Shown piece by piece: positions 57,391 through 64,000 of a stretch of 64,000 nt of DNA (within the stretch, counting starts at the first letter, position 1; every line of letters begins with the position of its first letter). The notes beneath the pieces were generated by a model that was not told the DNA's origin, did no database searches, and was given only the letters and a program-made list of their open reading frames with translations. This stretch comes from Nocardia niigatensis NBRC 100131 (GTDB lineage Bacteria > Actinomycetota > Actinomycetes > Mycobacteriales > Mycobacteriaceae). The position numbers were made by a program, and so were the translations under genes. Location of the stretch: NCBI RefSeq assembly GCF_000308655.1, contig NZ_BAGC01000043.1, positions 558,001 to 622,000 of the forward strand, read 5' to 3'.

Positions 57391-57774
57391 GTGAAGACCG
57401 TGTACCTCCGCCGCATCGCCCTGGCCACGCTCGCCTGCGCCGTCTCCGGCGCCCTCGCCGCACCCGCGTCCGCCGACGCGGCCCCGCAGCGGATCACGCT
57501 CGACTACTCCAAGGGCCGGTGCGCCCAGACCACCCTGCTGGCGCACTCGTTCACGCCGACCACATTGGAGATCACCACCTCCAGCAACTTCACCGACGAC
57601 GCCAAGATCGACATCAACGGGCAGCGCACCCCGCTGCCCGACACCTACGCCGTCCAGACCACCCAGATCGACCTGGGCACCCCGATGCCCGGGGCCATCC
57701 CCTTCGAGGTGTCCGGCTCGGAGTGGCCCGGCAGCATCGGCACCGGCTGCAAGGGCTGGATCATCGTCGCCTGA
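57391..57774 (+). CDS. Small secreted protein, uncharacterised
   Basis: 127-aa precursor with a clear Sec signal peptide (basic KTVYLRR, hydrophobic IALATLACAVSGALAA, cleavage after ASA about residue 29). The mature part of about 98 residues has two Cys (in GRCAQT and GTGCKG), likely one disulfide, and alternating strands suggestive of a beta sandwich. No family recognised. GTG start with AAGGGG about 8 bases upstream; the in-frame ATG far upstream would place the signal peptide internally. Single gene followed by a terminator-like stem. Confidence 0.75.
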   Translation: MKTVYLRRIALATLACAVSGALAAPASADAAPQRITLDYSKGRCAQTTLLAHSFTPTTLEITTSSNFTDDAKIDINGQRTPLPDTYAVQTTQIDLGTPMPGAIPFEVSGSEWPGSIGTGCKGWIIVA

Positions 57775-57794
57775 CCCGCCGCGAGAACGGCTGA

Positions 57795-57817
57795 GCCCCG
57801 GGGGTTTTCCTCGGGGC
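57795..57817 (+). terminator. Terminator-like hairpin after the secreted protein gene
   Basis: GCCCCG (57795-57800) and CGGGGC (57812-57817) with an 11-base loop that contains TTTT; 20 bases after the stop and between convergent genes. Confidence 0.5.
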
Positions 57818-57845
57818 CCGGCCGTTTCAGCTCACCGAGCGTGGC

Positions 57846-58307
57846 TCACTTGCCGTGGGCGCGCAGCTGGTACAGACCCCGGGTCTCGGCCACCACCACG
57901 CCATTGGCGTCGGTCACCACGGCCTCGAGGGTGAAGTCGGCCTTGCCCTTGGCCGCGGCTTCCTCGGTGATCCGCGCGATCTCCGAGTCCGACAGTGTGG
58001 CCTCGGCACGCACATCGGTGGCGGCGGGCTTGCGGAAGAAGATCTGCAGATCCTTCACCAGGGGGAAGTACTTGGCGGTGTCGAAGCTGGCGATGGCGAT
58101 CGCGCCGCCCAGGATCTCCGCCACGGTGAACAGCACGCCGGCGTACATGACGCCGAAGTGATTGCCATTGCCCTCGACCGGCACCGTGGTGGCGGCGAAG
58201 CCGGGGCGCACCTCCTCGGCCCGCACCCCCATCTTGTGCGCGATCGGAATCGTGAACTCCAGACCACCGTTCACGACCTCGTTCAGCGGCGGGGCATCGT
58301 TCGCCAT
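57846..58307 (-). CDS. DUF4442/PaaI-type hot-dog thioesterase
   Basis: 153-aa hot-dog protein: GVRAEEVRPGFAATTVPVEGNGNHFGVMYAGVLFTVAEILGG region around residues 27-68 in the DUF4442 arrangement, then FFRKPAATDVRAEA and VVVAETRGLYQLR. Likely acyl-CoA thioesterase. ATG 58307 with GAGGAGG 5 bases upstream, an excellent ribosome-binding site that fixes the start; the open frame to 58472 is not used. Divergent from the GntR gene. Confidence 0.8.
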   Translation of the reverse strand: MANDAPPLNEVVNGGLEFTIPIAHKMGVRAEEVRPGFAATTVPVEGNGNHFGVMYAGVLFTVAEILGGAIAIASFDTAKYFPLVKDLQIFFRKPAATDVRAEATLSDSEIARITEEAAAKGKADFTLEAVVTDANGVVVAETRGLYQLRAHGK

Positions 58308-58451
58308 GCGGACCTCCTCGTCCCGGAAATGGGGCAACTTACTGACGTATTGCCAACAGCGTGAATCATTATGGGTGAGAGGGTTGCGGCGCAACTCTTT
58401 CAGCCCCGCGTGAAACCCGCCACATCCCAGCAAATCATCCCATGTCGCCTC

Positions 58452-58457
58452 TAGTAT
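58452..58457 (+). promoter_or_regulatory. Leaderless-type -10 box, GntR gene
   Basis: TAGTAT followed by seven bases and the GTG at 58465. It overlaps the upstream ATG (58456), so that ATG would not be transcribed from here. Confidence 0.45.
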
Positions 58458-58464
58458 GCAAGTC

Positions 58465-59106
58465 GTGTCCAAGACTTTCTCCGCCGCCGAGCGGGCCTAC
58501 CGCGAGATCAAGGAACGCATCCTGAGCGGCGACCTGCCGGGTGGCGAATTGGTCAGCGAGAACGAGATGGCCGGCGAGCTGGGCACCTCCCGCACCCCGG
58601 TCCGCGAGGCCTTCCTGCGGCTCGAGACCGAGGGCTGGATGCGGCTCTACCCCAAGCGCGGCGCCCTGGTGGTGCCGGTGCCCTCGCACGAGGCCGAGCA
58701 TGTGATCCATGCCCGCTACATCGTGGAAACCGGCGCGGTCGACGCGCTCACCCGCATCGCGCGCGCGGGGCTGATCCCCCGACTGCGCGAATCCCTGGAC
58801 CGCCAGCGCGAACTCGCGGACGCCGGCAACCTCGACGAATTCGCCATCGTGGACGCCGATTTCCACCGCGAGTACGTGGTGGCGGCCGACAATCCGCTGC
58901 TCATCGGCTTCTACGACTCACTGCGGGAGCGCCAGCGCCGCATGAACAGCGTTGCGCTGCACCGGGGCGAGACCCATCCGCACCGGATCATCGAGCAGCA
59001 CAACCGGATCGCCGACCTGATCGAAGCCGCCGACGCCGCCGGATTCGCCGAAGCACTCGCCGAGCACCTCACGGACGTGCACGGCGTGACCCTGAGAGGA
59101 CTGTGA
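58465..59106 (+). CDS. GntR-family regulator, FadR/FCD subfamily
   Basis: 213-aa regulator. N-terminal winged helix (about 5-70): AYREIKERILSGDLPGGELVSENEMAGELGTSRTPVREAFLRL in parts; C-terminal FCD all-helical effector domain with metal-binding residues in DADFHREYV (about 132) and EQHNRI (about 178). The start at GTG 58465 is preferred because the only promoter-like hexamer overlaps the ATG at 58456. Its stop overlaps the MFS start region, so it is co-transcribed with the transporter and probably controls it in response to a carboxylic-acid ligand. Confidence 0.86.
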   Translation: MSKTFSAAERAYREIKERILSGDLPGGELVSENEMAGELGTSRTPVREAFLRLETEGWMRLYPKRGALVVPVPSHEAEHVIHARYIVETGAVDALTRIARAGLIPRLRESLDRQRELADAGNLDEFAIVDADFHREYVVAADNPLLIGFYDSLRERQRRMNSVALHRGETHPHRIIEQHNRIADLIEAADAAGFAEALAEHLTDVHGVTLRGL

Positions 59107-60332
59107 TGGCAACGCTGACAGCCGTCGGCGCCCGCACCACCGGCATCGGCACCCATCCCAGGGCGTGGCTCGGCGTGGCCACGGCGATCTTCGCGATCGC
59201 CTGGGGCGGAAACGAATTCACCCCGCTGCTGGTCATGTACAAGCGGGACGGACTCCCCGTCACCACCGTGGATCTGCTGCTGTTCGAATACGTGCTCGGC
59301 ATCATCCCCGCCCTGCTCATCGGCGGCCCGCTCTCCGACCGCTACGGCCGCCGCTTGCTCATGCGACCCGCGCCCTTCATCGCGGCCACCGGCTCCACGC
59401 TGCTGGCTTTCGGATCCGCCTCCGTCCCCATGCTTTCCGCCGGTCGCGTGCTGTGCGGCATCGCGCTGGGCCTGGCCATGGCGGTGGGCAGCAGCTGGCT
59501 CAAGGAGCTCTCGCAGGCGCCGTTCACCGCCGACACCGTCTCGGGGACCGGGGCGCGCCGCTCGGCCATGAGCCTGACCGGCGGCTTCGGTGTGGGCGCG
59601 GGCGTGGCCGGGGTGCTGGCGCAGTGGGGTCCGTGGCCCGACACCCTGGCGTACCTGATCAATGTGATGCTCTGCGGGCTGGCGGCGGTCCTGCTGTTCC
59701 GCGCGCCGGAAACCACCGTGCCGCAGGAGAATCCGGGCCGGTTGCTGGACGACCTGAAGGTTCCGGCCGCGGCGCACCACCGCTTCCGGACCGTGGCACT
59801 GCCGGTGTGTCTGTGGCTGTTCACCTCGTCGGCGGCGGCCTACGCCATCATGCCGACGCTCATGATGCCCAAGGTGCACGGCGCGCCCATCGCGTTCTCG
59901 GCCCTGATCACGGTCATCACGCTGGGTTGCGGGTTCGGCATCCAGTCCGTCGCGCGCCGCATCGACCGGCCCGGTTCGCTCCGGCTGCCGATCCTGGCGC
60001 TGAGCCTGGTGATCACCGGAATGCTGCTGGCCGCAGCGGCTTCCGCCACCCTCACCATGTGGCTGACCGTGCTGACCGCCGTCGCGCTGGGCATGGGCTT
60101 CGGCAGCGGCCTGGTCGCGGGCCTGCTCGAGATCGAGCGCATGGCCCGGCCCGACGACCTGGCGGGGCTGACCGCGGTGTTCTACGCGGTCAGCTACCTC
60201 GGCTTCGGCGTCCCGGCCGTCATGGCGGTGTGCCACGACGGGACCGGGATCGGATATCCGGCCATGTTCGGCGTCCTCGCCGCGGCCTGCGCGGTATGCC
60301 TGGCCATCGTGGGTCGCTCCCGCCCGGCCTGA
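59106..60332 (+). CDS. MFS transporter
   Basis: 408-aa major facilitator with 12 hydrophobic segments. The motif-A loop after helix 2 is GGPLSDRYGRRLLMR (about residue 75), and helix 4 shows RVLCGIALGLAMA. Central cytoplasmic loop around APETTVPQENPGRLLDDLK. The ATG at 59106 has AGAGGA about 6 bases upstream; a GTG at 59103 directly precedes it. Translationally coupled to the GntR gene, suggesting ligand-responsive transport of an organic acid or drug; direction and substrate not predictable. Confidence 0.86.
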   Translation: MATLTAVGARTTGIGTHPRAWLGVATAIFAIAWGGNEFTPLLVMYKRDGLPVTTVDLLLFEYVLGIIPALLIGGPLSDRYGRRLLMRPAPFIAATGSTLLAFGSASVPMLSAGRVLCGIALGLAMAVGSSWLKELSQAPFTADTVSGTGARRSAMSLTGGFGVGAGVAGVLAQWGPWPDTLAYLINVMLCGLAAVLLFRAPETTVPQENPGRLLDDLKVPAAAHHRFRTVALPVCLWLFTSSAAAYAIMPTLMMPKVHGAPIAFSALITVITLGCGFGIQSVARRIDRPGSLRLPILALSLVITGMLLAAAASATLTMWLTVLTAVALGMGFGSGLVAGLLEIERMARPDDLAGLTAVFYAVSYLGFGVPAVMAVCHDGTGIGYPAMFGVLAAACAVCLAIVGRSRPA

Positions 60333-60345
60333 GCAACCGGCCGCG

Positions 60346-61506
60346 TCACAGTGAGCGCGAGATGATCTCCTTCATGATCTCGCTGGTGCCGCCGTAGATG
60401 CGGTTGACGCGAGAACCCGTGTACATATTGGCGATCGGATACTCCATCATGTAGCCGTAGCCGCCGAACAGCTGCAGGCACTTGTCGACCACCTTGTCGG
60501 CGGTCTCGGCGGCGAACAGTTTGGCCATGGAGGCCGTAGCCGGGTCGTTCTTGCCATCGATGTACTGCTGGATCGCGTAGTCCACCAGGGTCTTGATGGC
60601 CAGCGCCTCGGTCTTGACCTCGGCCAGGGTGAAGGCGTTGTGCTGGAACTTGCCGATCGGGCGGCCGAACGCCTCGCGCTCCTTGGAGTAGCGCAGCGCC
60701 TCCAGCACGGCGGCCTCGGCCAGCGCCGAGCACAGGCTGGCGATGATCAGGCGCTCGCGGGCCAGCTGCTCCATGAGCTGGTAGAAGCCCAGACCCTCTT
60801 GCGCGCCGAGGAGATTCGCGACCGGGACGCGCATGTCGGAGAAGAACAGCTCACGCGTGTCCTGCGCGTGCTGGCCCATCTTCTCCAGCACCCGGCCGCG
60901 TTCGAAGCCCGGCAGATCCTTGGTCTCGGCCACGATGAGCGAGACGCCGGCCGCGCCCTTGGACGGGTCGGTCTTGGCCACGATCACCAGCAGATCGCAG
61001 TGGGTGCCGTTGGAGATGAACGTCTTCGAGCCGTTGACGACGTAGTGGTCGCCCTCGCGGATGGCGGTGGTGCGCACCGACTGCAGGTCCGAACCGGTGC
61101 CCGGCTCGGTCATGGCGATGGCCAGTACCAGCTCGCCGCTGATGATGCCCGGCAGCCAGCGCCGGCGCTGCTCCTCGTTGCCGTAGTTGTAGACGTAGTG
61201 CGACACGATCGGCGAGTGCACCGAGAAGCCGAAGCCGTTGTCGTGGGCGTAGACCAGTTCCTCCTGGACCACGGCCTGCAGGCCGAAATCGCCGCCCGCG
61301 CCGCCGAATTCCTCCGGCAGGTCCAGGCCGAGCAGCCCGGCGTCGCCGGCCTTGTTCCAGAACTCGCGGTCGACCATGTGCTGCTTGGTCCAGCGCTCCC
61401 GGTTGGGCGCGGACTCCTTGCGCAAGAATTCGGCCGCGTGCTTGCGCAGCTCGCGGTGCTGTTCGGTCTCCCAGGAGGGGCGATAGTCGGGGAACAGTTC
61501 GGACAT
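60346..61506 (-). CDS. Acyl-CoA dehydrogenase
   Basis: 386-aa flavin acyl-CoA dehydrogenase catalysing the first step of fatty acid beta-oxidation or a related dehydrogenation. Signatures: AMTEPGTGSDLQSVRTTA (about residue 125), SKTFISNGTHCDLLVIVAKTD, and the C-terminal QLFGGYGYMMEYPIANMY followed by RIYGGTSEIMKEI with the catalytic Glu region. ATG 61506 with GGAGAG about 9 bases upstream. The frame is open 54 more codons upstream with protein-like sequence, but the family N-terminus aligns at 61506. Controlled by the divergent TetR via an operator 260 bases upstream. Confidence 0.9.
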   Translation of the reverse strand: MSELFPDYRPSWETEQHRELRKHAAEFLRKESAPNRERWTKQHMVDREFWNKAGDAGLLGLDLPEEFGGAGGDFGLQAVVQEELVYAHDNGFGFSVHSPIVSHYVYNYGNEEQRRRWLPGIISGELVLAIAMTEPGTGSDLQSVRTTAIREGDHYVVNGSKTFISNGTHCDLLVIVAKTDPSKGAAGVSLIVAETKDLPGFERGRVLEKMGQHAQDTRELFFSDMRVPVANLLGAQEGLGFYQLMEQLARERLIIASLCSALAEAAVLEALRYSKEREAFGRPIGKFQHNAFTLAEVKTEALAIKTLVDYAIQQYIDGKNDPATASMAKLFAAETADKVVDKCLQLFGGYGYMMEYPIANMYTGSRVNRIYGGTSEIMKEIISRSL

Positions 61507-61766
61507 CGGTGTCACTCTCCGTTGTTGCTTCGGATGCCGTCTATTGCGTCGGATGCCGTTGAGCGGCAGGTCGTCCCGAGCCGCGATGGCTTCGAGCTCG
61601 GCAATGGTCTTGTCGGCGAACGCCTTCCGGAAGGCCTCGTCGGTGCCGTCGGCCTCGAAGGTCGCCATCGCGCCCGGGCGGCCGCCTCCTCCAGAGCCGC
61701 CCGATACGGCTGTCCCGCAGCGGTTTCCGCGCGACGACCCGGCACTCGGGCTCCCGCATGCAGCGA
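61507..61766 (-). other. Long leader with coding-like, possibly frameshifted remnant
   Basis: Between the acyl-CoA dehydrogenase start and its promoter. One frame (start ATG 61668) reads MATFEADGTDEAFRKAFADK and continues TIAELEAIAARDDLPLNG; another, upstream, reads GQPYRAALEEAAARAR. Both have GC-rich third positions and helical composition but lie in different frames, as if one small gene had suffered a frameshift. The frame from 61668 runs into the dehydrogenase. No family recognised. Confidence 0.35.
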
Positions 61767-61795
61767 ACGATACAGTTGTATCGTAAACGGGTCAA
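61767..61795 (-). promoter_or_regulatory. Promoter and TetR operator of the acyl-CoA dehydrogenase unit
   Basis: Minus strand TTGACC (61795-61790), 17-base spacer, TATCGT (61772-61767). Superimposed is the perfect palindrome ACGATACA-GT-TGTATCGT (61767-61784), covering the -10 and half of the spacer: a classic repressor-operator overlap. The divergent TetR gene (61879) is the obvious cognate. Confidence 0.7.
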
Positions 61796-61878
61796 TGGCA
61801 AGGCGCGCCCGGCGCCTGAGCGGGAACCGCTACTACGAGACGTAAAATCGGCGGACGCAATCGACGAGTTGAGGGGCG

Positions 61879-62463
61879 ATGCTGAATCCACGGGCCACCA
61901 ATGACGACCTGACCGCGAAGGCGCGAATCCGCAATGCCGCGATGGATCTGTTCGCCCAGTACGGCGATTCGCGGGTCTCGCTGCGCGCGGTGGCCGCCGA
62001 GGCCGGCGTCACCCTCGGGCTCGTCCAGCACCATTTCAAGACAAAGGACGGCCTGCGTGACGCCGTCGACAAACTGGTCGTCGACTACTTCGCCCAGACG
62101 GTCGCCTCGATTCCCCCGACCGGCACGCACGCCGAGGTCGCGTCCGCCCGCGACGAAGCGGTCCGCCGGATGCTGCACGACAATCCGGCGGTCGTGAACT
62201 ACATCCGCCGCTCCCTGCTGGAGCCCTCCGAAACCCGCATCCACCTGCTGGACGCGGTCGTCGACCTCACCCGCAGCGAGGTCGCCGGCCTCCGCGAGGC
62301 GGGGCTGGCCTCCACCGACAAACCCGAATCCGCCCAGATCGTCGCGGTCCTGCTCCGCCAATTCGGCGAACTCCTCCTGGCTCCCATGCTCGATGCCGTC
62401 TGGGAACGCGTCTCCCCCGACAATCCCACCCGCCCCCGCCTCTCGATCACCGTGCGGGACTGA
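61879..62463 (+). CDS. TetR-family transcriptional regulator
   Basis: 194-aa TetR regulator. HTH about residues 15-55: IRNAAMDLFAQYGDSRVSLRAVAAEAGVTLGLVQHHFKTKDGL; helical effector domain with SAQIVAVLLRQFGELLLAPML. ATG with GAGGGG about 4 bases upstream. Divergent from the acyl-CoA dehydrogenase gene and 95 bases from an 18-base palindrome embedded in that gene's promoter, which it probably binds. Ligand likely an acyl-CoA (inference). Confidence 0.88.
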   Translation: MLNPRATNDDLTAKARIRNAAMDLFAQYGDSRVSLRAVAAEAGVTLGLVQHHFKTKDGLRDAVDKLVVDYFAQTVASIPPTGTHAEVASARDEAVRRMLHDNPAVVNYIRRSLLEPSETRIHLLDAVVDLTRSEVAGLREAGLASTDKPESAQIVAVLLRQFGELLLAPMLDAVWERVSPDNPTRPRLSITVRD

Positions 62464-62487
62464 GCAGCGAGGCCCGACGCGGGCGGC

Positions 62488-62628
62488 GTGGTGACGGAAA
62501 CCGACTACAGGATGTCCTCACCGAAGATGGCCCGACGGCTTAGGGAATCCATTGCCGCGGTGCGGGCCGGCGAGGTCGAGACGCACGAAATCATCGACGT
62601 CCTGGATGAGAACGCGAGCCTGGAATGA
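62488..62628 (+). CDS. 46-residue ORF, antitoxin-like C-terminus
   Basis: A short frame from GTG 62488 (in-frame ATGs at 62512 and 62527) ending at 62628. The last 33 residues, MARRLRESIAAVRAGEVETH and then EIIDVLDENASLE, resemble the short charged tails of RelB/Phd-like antitoxins, but no toxin gene is adjacent. GC-rich third positions and acidic-amphipathic composition favour a real protein or a recent remnant. Lies alone between TetR and the convergent dienelactone hydrolase gene. Confidence 0.4.
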   Translation: MVTETDYRMSSPKMARRLRESIAAVRAGEVETHEIIDVLDENASLE

Positions 62629-62652
62629 CCTTTGCACGGCGTTCGACCGAGC

Positions 62653-63342
62653 TCAGCGCAGGTGGGTCTCGAAGAAGCTGAAGATCCGCTTCCAGGCGTC
62701 CTCGGTGGCTTCCTCGTTGTAGCCGAGGCCGGTCACCCGGATGACCGATTCGGCGGGGGTGAGGTTGGCGAAGGCATGGGTGACGCCTGGGTAGGTCTTG
62801 ACGTCGTGGTCGATGCCGTAATCGGTCAGCACGCGTTCGAGTTTCGCGCCGCGACCGGGGTTGGCCGGGTCGAGAGCGCCGTAGCTGGCGACGATGGGAC
62901 AGGAACCACGCAGGATGTCCTTGTAGTTGCCGCGACCCGAGGGATAGAAGGGCGCCGCGGCGTCGAAACCCTTGGTGGCGGCCAGGAGCGCGAACCCGCC
63001 ACCGAGGCAGAAGCCGACCACGGCCACCCGGCCGGTGCAGTCCGGATCGGCGATGAGATGGGCGCGGGCGCTGAGGATGTCGTGCACTGTCGTCCCGTTC
63101 CCATTGGACAACAGCTCCCGCATCATGCTGGGTACGCAGCGAACCCGGCCGCGCGCGAACAGATTCGGAACGATGGCGAGATACCCGTTCTCCGCCAGTC
63201 GGCGGGCCGTGGTCCGCATGTCATGGTTGACGCCCACCATGTCGTGCAGGACCACCACACCCGGCCAGGGTCCGGTCCCCGCCGGGGTGGCGACGTAGGC
63301 ATCGATGACACCGTTCGGGGTGGTCAGTTGGATCGTGCTCAT
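62653..63342 (-). CDS. Dienelactone hydrolase family protein
   Basis: 229-aa alpha/beta hydrolase of the dienelactone hydrolase family. Catalytic triad: nucleophile Cys in GFCLGGGF (about residue 116), Asp in GALDPANPGRG (about 165), His in GVTHAFAN (about 197). N-terminal VVVLHDMVGVNHDMR provides the oxyanion region. No signal peptide. ATG 63342 with GGAGAGG 7 bases upstream; the frame is open to 63435, but the extension is not protein-like. Might hydrolyse lactones or esters from aromatic degradation; no such pathway is visible nearby. Confidence 0.88.
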   Translation of the reverse strand: MSTIQLTTPNGVIDAYVATPAGTGPWPGVVVLHDMVGVNHDMRTTARRLAENGYLAIVPNLFARGRVRCVPSMMRELLSNGNGTTVHDILSARAHLIADPDCTGRVAVVGFCLGGGFALLAATKGFDAAAPFYPSGRGNYKDILRGSCPIVASYGALDPANPGRGAKLERVLTDYGIDHDVKTYPGVTHAFANLTPAESVIRVTGLGYNEEATEDAWKRIFSFFETHLR

Positions 63343-63401
63343 CGGCGAGCCTCTCCGTCGGGGATCGAGCTGACCACCGCATCCTAACGTGTCTGGGACA
63401 A

Positions 63402-63725
63402 TCAGCCCTCGATTGGCAGGCCCGCCTCGGTCCAATCCTGAATGCCGTCACGGTATTTGCGGACATTCGTGTAGCCCAGACGCTCCAGTTTCGCGGCCAC
63501 GTTCTGACTGTTGGGGCAGGCGGCATTGGAGCAATAGGTGACGATGGCCGCGTCGCGATCCGGAAGTAGCTGCGGCGCAAGCGTTTCCACCTCGGACTCG
63601 ACCAGGGCGAGCGCCCCGGGAAGGTGCGCCTTGGCGTAGTACTCGCCACCGAGGGCGTCGAGCACGATGACCGAACCGGCCTCGATCTCTCGAACGAGCT
63701 CGTCGCGCGTGATGAGTGCGGTCAT
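63402..63725 (-). CDS. Rhodanese-like domain protein
   Basis: 107-aa single rhodanese domain: ITRDELVREIEAGSVIVLDALGGEYYAKAHLPGA (the family's HIPGA is HLPGA), active-site loop with Cys in VTYCSNAACPNSQ (about residue 65), and LGYTNVRKYRDGIQDWTEAGLP. Sulfur transferase or thiol-redox role in the cytosol. The extra Cys five residues after the active-site Cys is noteworthy for a redox sensor. ATG with AAAGGA about 7 bases upstream. Divergent from a MarR regulator with tandem operator-like repeats between them, so probably repressed by it. Confidence 0.87.
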   Translation of the reverse strand: MTALITRDELVREIEAGSVIVLDALGGEYYAKAHLPGALALVESEVETLAPQLLPDRDAAIVTYCSNAACPNSQNVAAKLERLGYTNVRKYRDGIQDWTEAGLPIEG

Positions 63726-63744
63726 GGAAGTTCCTTTCCCGAAA

Positions 63745-63786
63745 TTATGTGCGTGTGCACGCTACTACTTATGTGCGGGCGCACGC
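63745..63786. repeat. Tandem 18-base operator-like repeats, rhodanese/MarR region
   Basis: Two copies of an 18-base element beginning TTATGTGCG and ending GCACGC (63745-63762 and 63769-63786), two mismatches apart, with a 24-base centre-to-centre spacing. Each has internal dyad symmetry (GTGC..GCAC; GTGCG-GG-CGCAC). They span the divergent promoters, as expected for MarR binding. Confidence 0.65.
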
Positions 63787-63793
63787 AACTGGT

Positions 63794-63799
63794 TATGAT
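63794..63799 (+). promoter_or_regulatory. Leaderless-type -10 box, MarR gene
   Basis: TATGAT followed by six bases and the GTG at 63806; no ribosome-binding site. Confidence 0.55.
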
Positions 63800-63805
63800 G
63801 AGCCG

Positions 63806-64000
63806 GTGTCCGCCTCCCGATCCCATCCGGCCGTCCATGCCTGGGCCGCGCTGCTGCAAGTCCACGCCAAACTCGTCCCCGAACTCGACGCCGAACTGCG
63901 CCGCACCACCGGGCTACCGCTGAGCTGGTACGACGTACTGCTGGAACTCGATGGACCACACCGGCTCCGGATGAGCGACCTCGGCGAGCGGGTGGTGCTG
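63806..64000 (+). CDS. MarR-family transcriptional regulator (C-terminus beyond window)
   Basis: The first 65 codons of a MarR-type regulator: helix AVHAWAALLQVHAKLVPELDAELRR, LPLSWYDVLLELDG, then the start of the wing helix RLRMSDLGERVVL. The remainder, including the recognition helix, runs off the right edge. GTG start with TATGAT six bases upstream indicates a leaderless message. Divergent from the rhodanese gene; tandem 18-base repeats lie between. Confidence 0.85.
   Translation, partial: MSASRSHPAVHAWAALLQVHAKLVPELDAELRRTTGLPLSWYDVLLELDGPHRLRMSDLGERVVL

Overview
The window is about 64 kb of high-GC actinobacterial chromosome. GC-saturated third codon positions, frequent GTG/TTG starts, a Mas-sized reducing polyketide synthase, a TIGR00027-type methyltransferase, several TerD genes and many lipid-modifying enzymes point to a mycolate-containing actinomycete. 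Nocardia or a close relative is the best guess; this is inference, since no rRNA or other marker gene is present. I see no tRNA, rRNA, CRISPR array, insertion sequence or prophage.

Layout. 0-6 kb: an amino-sugar catabolic locus. A sugar-binding lipoprotein gene (cut by the window edge) diverges from a five-gene, start/stop-overlapping run: SIS isomerase/deaminase, ROK kinase, NagA-type deacetylase, PfkB kinase, class II aldolase. Together these form a plausible complete N-acetylgalactosamine (or N-acetylglucosamine) route. 6-11 kb: two NAD(P)-binding proteins, then a GlxA regulator / DJ-1 (isocyanide-hydratase-like) / cytochrome P450 operon. 11-12.5 kb: tandem hot-dog thioesterases and a stand-alone L7/L12 paralogue. 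12.5-17.7 kb: a Baeyer-Villiger-type monooxygenase, a ferritin-like di-iron protein, a 28-codon coupled micro-ORF and an HSL-family hydrolase, flanked by two MerR regulators. 17.9-19.5 kb: a strongly expressed-looking 53-aa protein unit and an uncharacterised 440-aa protein. 19.7-25.8 kb: a 2013-aa A-T-C-A-T-R nonribosomal peptide synthetase, followed by a Tat-exported DUF1501/DUF1800 pair, a methyltransferase and a HAD phosphatase/dehalogenase.

30-33 kb: two double-TerD proteins. 33-41.5 kb: a GNAT acetyltransferase, a 2116-aa KS-AT-DH-ER-KR-ACP polyketide synthase with no thioesterase, and a translationally coupled PLP alpha-oxoamine synthase, which would release the chain by decarboxylative condensation with an amino acid (a sphingoid-like aminoketone lipid). 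A convergent MFS exporter and a LysR regulator follow. 44-48 kb: secreted lipase with divergent TetR, and a molybdopterin S/N-oxide reductase. 48.5-52 kb: TetR / 3-hydroxyacyl-CoA-dehydrogenase-like / oleate hydratase operon, which predicts oleate to 10-hydroxystearate to 10-ketostearate. 52-64 kb: LysR/NTF2 pair, SGNH hydrolase, TerD with N-terminal extension, carboxylesterase, small secreted protein, DUF4442 thioesterase, GntR/MFS pair, acyl-CoA dehydrogenase with divergent TetR and a clean operator, dienelactone hydrolase, rhodanese and the start of a MarR gene.

A recurring regulatory theme is the leaderless promoter: a TANNNT hexamer ending six or seven bases before the start codon, with no Shine-Dalgarno sequence, at eight genes. 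The strongest candidates for undescribed biology are the PKS/alpha-oxoamine-synthase cassette, the dimodular reductase-terminated NRPS, and the BVMO/di-iron/hydrolase cluster.
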